In this document: positions 57,876 through 64,000 of the stretch, piece by piece
Position numbering within the stretch: the first letter of the stretch is position 1
Layout: each line of letters starts with the position of its first letter
Assembly: GCA_019916065.1 (NCBI GenBank)
Contig: CM034241.1
Location: forward strand, 9,213,223-9,277,222
Origin: Vitellaria paradoxa
Taxonomy: Eukaryota; Streptophyta; Magnoliopsida; Ericales; Sapotaceae
Reading direction: 5' to 3'
DNA length: 64,000 nt
Made by a program: the position numbers and the translations under genes
The notes under the pieces: generated by a model
Seen by the model: the letters and a program-made list of their open reading frames with translations, nothing else
Told to the model about the DNA's origin: nothing
Database searches by the model: none

Positions 57876-60800
57876 GGGCGAGAGACAGAGGTGGCTCAAA
57901 AGCAGCAGCAGTCAGCGGCAGCGTTCACGGTGGAGCAGCTTATCGCCGTCAATCCTTATAACCCTGACATCCTTCCGGATCTAGAAAACTACGTCAATGA
58001 GCAGGTCCTCACCTTCTTCCCCAATCTCTTCAGTTCCTCACCCGCGCACCCTTGTAATGCACACAACGTTTGATTATTAAGTTCATTCTTATGATTTAGT
58101 CGACTGAATTTTATGGTAAGAGAGACAGTAAACTATTTTATGCCCAATTACGTAGTCTCTCTCTCTCTCTCTCTCTTAGGGTATTGAATAAATGTGTGGA
58201 AACACGGTGGTCAGAAACAATTTTATGGCTAATTTGTTGGATGATATGCTTTTCTTCGTAATATATTTGAGTTTGAGACCCAAATGGAGTGTCAGAATTT
58301 GTGGAATTTGGCGTGTGGATAATACAATTACGCATAGATAGTTCATTGGGGGATTCAAATTTTATTGGTAGATTTTAGATTTTGCACCGGGAGTCCAAAG
58401 TTTGATTAGCTAATGAATAGCTGTGACTAATGAATTTCGGTAATAAATTGCAGCATGAAACTTCTTGATCCTTGTCATATGGTATCTGTGATCATGAATT
58501 CCTGCAAATTATTTTACACTTTTTTTGTGTCTATGGTTGTGTTTAAATAGCAGGAATAAGCTTAGGCATTAATCTGCAATTGTATTCAGTTATTTATTTT
58601 CTATTATGGTGTGCATTTAGGTTGAGTGCAATAAAAAAAATAATGCTCCATATTTAAAAAAGATGGAAAATTTTCTGCTAAATGTGTGCAGACTCTCTGT
58701 TTTTGTTTATACAATACAATGACAAACGTATTCGTCACAACCAGGTTTCATCTCAAACATACAGTCTGGATGCAAATCTTTGCCTCCTTCGACTCTATCA
58801 GGTGAGTCTGCAGTGGACCCAATCGCAAATCCTACATTGACAAGATCTTTCTTTATTGCCTTGTTGACCAAACTACGACACTCCATTGATATTATGGGCT
58901 TTGGTTGCAGTTTGAGCCAGAGCGAATGAGTACCCAAATTGTTGCCCGCATTTTGGTCAAGGTAAAATCACATCCTTGTGCAAAACTTATGAAATATATT
59001 TCCAGCTCATTGGTGCACAAATCATAATGTGTTCTTTAATACTATGTTTTTTCTTTCTTTATGAGCAGGCTCTTATGGCAATGCCTGCCCCAGACTTCAG
59101 CCTTTGTCTATTCTTAATTCCAGAACGAGTGGTATTAAATTTTATTTGCTATCAACTTCTTTTGATAGCATGACTAGTTTATGAATGGTAGTGCTAATGC
59201 ACTGGATCTGGTTAAATTCTAGATGGCATTGCTATAGTTAGTAGTGGAGGCCAAAGCAAAATTTTATATAATTTGAGGGGGACCAATACACTAATTTGCA
59301 TCATAAAGAATGCTTACATGGGATAGTTCAATGGTAAGACCTCTATCAATTGAAGTAGAGGTCACCATTTTGGTGAGGTGAGTCAACAACTCTAGGGGAT
59401 TGGACTGATTGGTTTCACCAAAGATGAGGATACCCCTAAAAGAAATCATAAATATTCACCAGCATAAGGAATTCTTGCAAATTTTTTAAAATTTAGGGAC
59501 CATCGCCATCGCAAAAACCCCCTGGTCAGTTGTGGCTTTAGTTGTATACCTTATTTTAAAGAAGGCTTCTCGAATGATCACATTTTGATAGAGATACCAC
59601 AAGCTACTACAATATTTACTGGATGGGACATCATTCACCCTATTTACATGACTCCTAATGATATATTTTGCAGTGGATATCACTCAAAAACAATAAGAAA
59701 ATTGGAAGAGTCATGATATCTTCTTTATCTCCCTATGTTGTCATCATTTCTGTGTTTTCATTCCCGCAGCTACCTCCTTTTTGAACTTTGGACTTTATAG
59801 ATTAAAATGGCACTGAAAAAGGAATCAGAGTCAGTTCTACTAACAGTTATTCCATGGTCGATTCAAATTTAACTGCTGCAGAACCAAAACTCTCTTTCTC
59901 TATTTGAATTTCGTAATGGCCTCAACTCCCATGTAATTCTACTTTATGCATGAAGGAGAGACGAAATGTCTAATGTAAAATTTAGTGGCATTTGTTCTGA
60001 TCTCTTTCAATTGGCAACGCCATCATGCATCTTAAAAGTGTCTTACATAGTTACAATGAACCAAGAAATAGATGTTCCAACTATTACTTAAAAGAGGAAG
60101 AGAGAGATGTTCCAACTATTAAAAATTGCCTAGGATTTTTCATGATATTTATAAAATAAACAGCTTCTAGGATTTTACTTGACTCATCTATGTCATGTCT
60201 AGAAGTCAGACATTTATGGAGTGCAGTTTGGGGGCGTGTTTTTCAGTTCATCATTTAGCTGCCATTACTAACAATTTTTGCTTCTTGATTTTTCCTCTTA
60301 ATCAGCAAATGGAGGAACAGTTCAAAACACTAATTGTTCTTTCCCACTTCTTAGAGGTTTGTTTTTTGCCTTATGTTGACCAGCAGACATCTTTACGAAA
60401 TGAATTTAACAGATGCGTTATGTACTTTCACATGCAGACTGCAAGGTTCCGCCAGTTCTGGGATGAAACAGCTAAGAATCGTAACATTTTAGAAGTTGTG
60501 CCAGGTAATATTGTTATCAACATAGTGGGATATTGTTGTTCCATGTATGTTAGTCTCTTATCATTTCCAATTGAACAATATTGTGTAATTTTATTTTAAG
60601 AAGTTGCTAGATCCACAATCTTAGTATGCATCCCACAATGTGAGGGAGGGGGCTGTGGGTAGTCACCGTGTGTTTGGATTTAGTATTTCTGTTATTTTAT
60701 TTATTTATTTACTCTTATGGTTATTGGGACTCTTCAAGGCTTCAAGCACTACCGGTTTATAAAAATTAGTTTTACTCACAAAACATACAATAGTGTAACT

Positions 60801-62261
60801 AAACTATGGGGTTTTAAGTTTTCAAGGCCATCTAGTCTTGTACATGGAATGATGCGCTACTTAAAAAAAAAAAAAAAAATTGGTGCAATATTTGGACCAA
60901 TATAATGCCCTTTGATATGCTGGATTTAACACTTCATCGTTCAACATGAATCGATTTGGATCATCTGATGGTGCAAGTCCTCCCAGCTTATGCATATTTT
61001 TACTGGGAAGATGTAATGCTTCTGTATCCATCACATTCTCACTTGATTTGGACAACTATTTGGTGTGATATTTTTAGGACCTGTTGGTCTGGTTTGAAAC
61101 ACTGATAATGAAGACACTTAGTAGGTGGTTTCTTTGGATGTCATTCATCAAATGCTGAGGCAGGATGTATGTCATAATTAGAAGTTTATTAGCCTGGAGG
61201 CTGTTGCATCATAGTTCTTCATTACTTCAAGATGTTCCAACAGTCTTAATAAGCCCGAGTCTCTGTTTTAAGATAACAAATGCATTGCTTTCTCGTTTTT
61301 ACTTTCTTCTTGTTGCTTTTGCTTTGTTTTCTCCTTGTTTCATCTTTCATCATGCACGAATACTATGGCTTACGAAAGTTTTCTTCTTTTTTTATTTTTA
61401 AATGTAGGTTTTGAGCAAGCAATCCAGGCCTATGCAATTCACGTTCTTTCTCTGACTTACCAAAAAGTTCCAAGGTCTATTCTTGCTGAGGTATGCTCTG
61501 ATTTTGTTCCATTAATGTTTATTGATTTTTATTTGTTCTTTCAGTCAGCACCAAATTGGCTGCAAAGCCATTGTCAGTGTTGTGGAATACTAGAAATGAT
61601 GATATTCTCTTCTGATGCTTTGCTATCAGTGGTTCTGAAATGTCAACGTCAGTGAGAACAACAAAAGAAAAGCTCTGGACTATTTTTTTTTTTTTTTTTT
61701 GGGACACAGGGGCACCTACATCGCACAGCGATGTCAGCCCCGAACATTAGGTCTGGGACCGTTGGATCAAATTCCAACGGTCAAGATTCATTCACACATT
61801 TTTACGATTAAAAAAATGTGAATGCATCTAATTCCCGACCTCAATATCACCTTTAAGATGATGCATCTAGTTCCCTGCCTCTATGTCAGCCTCCCCTTTT
61901 CGTGTGTGTGTGGTATTGACGAGTCATACAGTTATTTGACATTGTTTGCTTGTATTGTACTAGTGTCTAGAGTGCGTTTGTGTGAAGTTTTTCTCATATT
62001 GGTCCTTCATAAATATGCTTCCCCTATAAATATTCTGATGAGCATGGCCATGTACAGGCTATCAACATCGAAGGGCTTTCTCTGGATAAATTCATTGAGC
62101 ATCAGGTAGCCAACTGTGGTTGGACTCTCGAGAAGGGTCACGGCAAGACCCAACTCATTGTGCTTCCGGCCAACGAGTTCAACCATCCGGAATTGAAGAA
62201 GAACACGGCGGACGCCATTCCATTGGAGCACATCACTCGAATCTTCCCCATTCTTGGCTGA
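57873..62261 (+). CDS. EIF3K: Eukaryotic translation initiation factor 3 subunit K (eIF3k), complete
   Basis: eIF3k is a small non-core subunit of the eIF3 complex, which binds the 40S ribosomal subunit during translation initiation. Exons: 57873-58004, 58745-58801, 58911-58961, 59069-59131, 60306-60356, 60438-60504, 61408-61490 and 62058-62261. All introns are GT-AG and the joined frame is open for 235 residues; Arabidopsis eIF3k is 226, and the excess is in the variable N-terminus. Landmarks: VEQLIAVNPYNPDILPDLEN (18-37), SSQTYSLDANLCLLRLYQFE, LMAMPAPDFSLCLFLIPER, TARFRQFWDE, FEQAIQAYAIHVLSLTYQKV, and a C-terminal winged-helix part ending HITRIFPILG. Together these form the HEAT-like and PCI-type (CSN8/PSMD8/eIF3K) fold. 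Only one junction splits a codon (exon 6/7, a glycine). The start is the first ATG after the GA leader. No damage is seen; the gene looks functional. Confidence 0.97.
59300..59430 (+). other. Possible tRNA-derived SINE segment in eIF3k intron 4
   Basis: GGGATAGTTCAATGGTAAGA at about 59318 resembles a tRNA A-box context (TAGCTCAGTGGTAGAGC), and GGTGAGTCAAC at about 59377 is a weak B-box candidate. No flanking duplication or tail was fixed. Confidence 0.2.
61682..61850 (-). mobile_element. Retroposon-like insertion with poly-A tail in eIF3k intron 7
   Basis: A run of about 19 T at 61683-61700 is followed by a GC-richer block (GGGACACAGGGGCACCTACA, CATCGCACAGCGATGTC, TTGGATCAAATTCCAACGG). Read on the minus strand this is a short body ending in poly-A, as expected for a SINE or other retroposon. 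No tRNA boxes were recognised, so the class is open. Confidence 0.4.
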
Positions 62262-63090
62262 ACAATCTGCTTGAGGACTTTTGAAGAAAATATCTTTCGT
62301 TCGTACTCTGTTTCAAGTTGTTAGATTGAATTTTTAGTATTTTACATTTGGCAGGCACTAAGATGGTGTTGGATTCTTGGGGTTTAATTTTATTCTCATG
62401 TTAAGCAACTCGGTTCAGGAGAATCAGGACCCCTGAAAAAGTATTGGAACCCTGTTCGGATAGCTTTAAGATGATGCTTCACGGCTTATGATCTTTTATT
62501 TTTTTTGGGGGGGGGGGGGGACTACGACTTTATTAGAGTTTTACCCAAAAACACATTGACTTTCTGATAATTTGGATTAAAGTGTGGAACTGATATTTAT
62601 TAAATTTATGTTTTAAGTGTTAAGAAGTTGATATGTGACTGTGGAAAAAGATATTGAGATAAATAGAGGTTAAATTATCTATATAACCCGTGTATTAAGT
62701 CTCTTTAAAAATTAAATAAAAAAATATTTCATTATAATATTAGAAAAAAAAAAAACAAACAAACAAACTCCGATAAGATTATGATGTCTATTTAATTTTG
62801 ATAGGATTATGATGTCTATTTAATTTTGAAGTGAGGAGAATCATGTGGTATAATTGCTTGGAACTTGCTCTTTTTTTATTTTTCTGCGGGTCCTGCGCCG
62901 TTTATTTTCGTTCGTGTACAGTTTCCGTGCAAATGTTAGTAACTCTCTTGATGGTACGATAAACAAACAGACTAGCTCCCATGGAGAGCCCGCCGCCCCC
63001 GAAAAAAAGAAGGGAAAAAAAAAAAAACCTTTGGGTAATCAGGGGTTATTTGCGTAAGCCTGTCAAATTTACATTTCACAGGTCATAAAC
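62262..63090. other. Downstream region of eIF3k
   Basis: Holds the expected 3'UTR. No canonical AATAAA was identified. A T-run followed by 12 or more G at about 62490-62520 and a short direct repeat (ATTATGATGTCTATTTAATTTTGA-like, twice at 62778-62830) are the only clear structures. Confidence 0.45.
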
Positions 63091-63125
63091 ATGTCAATTA
63101 ATATATATATATATATATATATATA

Positions 63126-63344
63126 TGAGTGTTTTTATTTATACTTTACAAATAAATTCTTACACCCAGAATATACTTTTTCATTAAATAAAATTACACA
63201 ATTATCTTCATTTCTTCATTTCTCCAATAGGATATATTGTATAATTTTAATAAATAAATATATTTCTACAAAAATAGAGTAATTATGTAATATTTAGTAG
63301 AAAAGAAAATAAGAATTCATTATAAAATGCAAATAAACCCACCC
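63126..63344. mobile_element. TIR MITE related to 6749-6981
   Basis: Left TTATACTTTACAAATAAATT and CATTAAATAAAATTACACAA match the 6.7-kb element. The right end reversed (GGGTGGGTTTATTTGCATTT) matches its GGTGAGTCTATTTACA end loosely. A TA microsatellite (about 63100-63126) flanks it. Confidence 0.55.
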
Positions 63345-63537
63345 TATATATATATATATACATATTTTATTGTAATTAATATTATATATATATAAGTCCA
63401 CGGTGTGAAATGTTTCAAAGTTTCGTGTGGCTGAACACTTATTACTCACATTTGGCCAAGGTTTTTATACTGCATTAACAACAACAACAACAACAGTAAT
63501 AATAAATTGGTCTGACGGATACTCAGGCGAGCTTAAT

Positions 63538-63580
63538 TACATGGTTCCCGAGAGATCAGCACGTGGCTGGGAACCATGTA
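63538..63580. repeat. Perfect 12-bp hairpin
   Basis: TACATGGTTCCC and GGGAACCATGTA are exact complements separated by 19 bases that include an ACGTG core. It is isolated and not followed by a T-run. Confidence 0.6.
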
Positions 63581-63599
63581 GTGCAAGAAGATTTTGAAC

Positions 63600-64000
63600 T
63601 GTCAATGGCATAAAATTGTTAATTAAAATTATTGTATAAACTGATTTTAACCCTTAAGTCATATTTTTATAGAAGCAAATATATATATATAAATATATAA
63701 AATAGCAGCTAACGAGATTAATAATATATATTTTTTTAAAATAAAACATATAATTTTATTTTTATGAGATGACACTTAAAAAAAAATTACTTTTCAAAAT
63801 AAATTCAACTTGACTCTTACAAAATCAAGCTGACTATTTTTAAATTTAGATCAGATCCATTATAACTGAATCCGAATCAAATCTAAATCTAACCCATTGA
63901 CAAGCCTATATTTGAGTATTGCTTTCCAACCCCTTTCTTTTATTTATGCATATTGAATTAACTACGCATATGTAATTTGATTAAAAAATTAATTAAATAA
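63600..64000. other. AT-rich intergenic DNA at window end
   Basis: No gene seen. GATCAGATCCATTATAACTG and GAATCAAATCTAAATCTAAC near 63850-63895 look like part of a decayed hAT-type MITE but no terminus is present. Confidence 0.35.

Noticed and set aside
58707..58937. 76-codon minus-strand frame across eIF3k exons 2 and 3
   Set aside because: Antisense shadow of real exons.
60861..61055. 64-codon minus-strand frame in eIF3k intron 6
   Set aside because: Ends in poly-F from a poly-A run and lies wholly within an intron; no motif.
1..64000. tRNA, rRNA genes and CRISPR arrays
   Set aside because: No cloverleaf-consistent sequence, ribosomal sequence or regularly spaced repeat array was seen; the tandem arrays present have irregular spacing and no unique spacers.

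Overview
The window is nuclear DNA of a flowering plant. It holds two recognisable intron-containing plant genes, one near each end. Between them lie about 55 kb of very AT-rich intergenic DNA filled with plant-type transposable elements. No sign of bacterial, organellar or viral coding density was seen. A telo-box upstream of the second gene and the density of small PIF/Harbinger-like and hAT-like elements also fit an angiosperm; the species cannot be told.

Layout. 1-1227 (minus strand) is the 5' end of a sucrose synthase gene: four coding exons encoding residues 1-190. A leader intron of about 1.7 kb and a TATA box near 3.0 kb lie upstream, and the rest of the gene lies beyond the window start. 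3.3-29 kb is intergenic: more than twenty small AT-rich elements with GTTTGG/CCAAAC ends, many flanked by TTA or TAA duplications (PIF/Harbinger 'Tourist'-like); two hAT-type MITEs with perfect 8-bp duplications, both nested inside Tourist-like elements; foldback elements; a Helitron-like repeat; and an 845-bp hAT-like element with GATACG arrays. 29-36 kb holds a solo LTR with GC-rich tandem repeats, a second copy of the Helitron-like repeat in the opposite orientation, and a copia LTR plus leader apparently interrupted by a Ty3/Gypsy-like LTR. 36-43.5 kb is mostly unassigned AT-rich DNA with more small elements. 43.8-53.4 kb holds the 5' half of a decayed Ty1/copia element (LTR, primer site, gag, zinc knuckle, protease, gag-pre-integrase), then about 7 kb of other repeats including two tandem arrays, then a second copia fragment that starts in gag-pre-integrase and runs through the integrase C-terminal part. 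At 54.6-54.9 kb is a frameshifted C-terminal fragment of a UDP-glycosyltransferase gene.

57873-62261 (plus strand) is a complete eIF3 subunit K gene. Eight exons join in frame with GT-AG junctions to give 235 residues. A telo-box and a GA-repeat leader lie upstream and retroposon-like insertions lie in its introns. 62.3-64 kb is intergenic and holds one more MITE.

The two genes are functionally unrelated (sucrose cleavage and translation initiation). The main interest is the layered transposon record between them. No new enzymatic or defence system was found. No tRNA, rRNA or CRISPR array was recognised.
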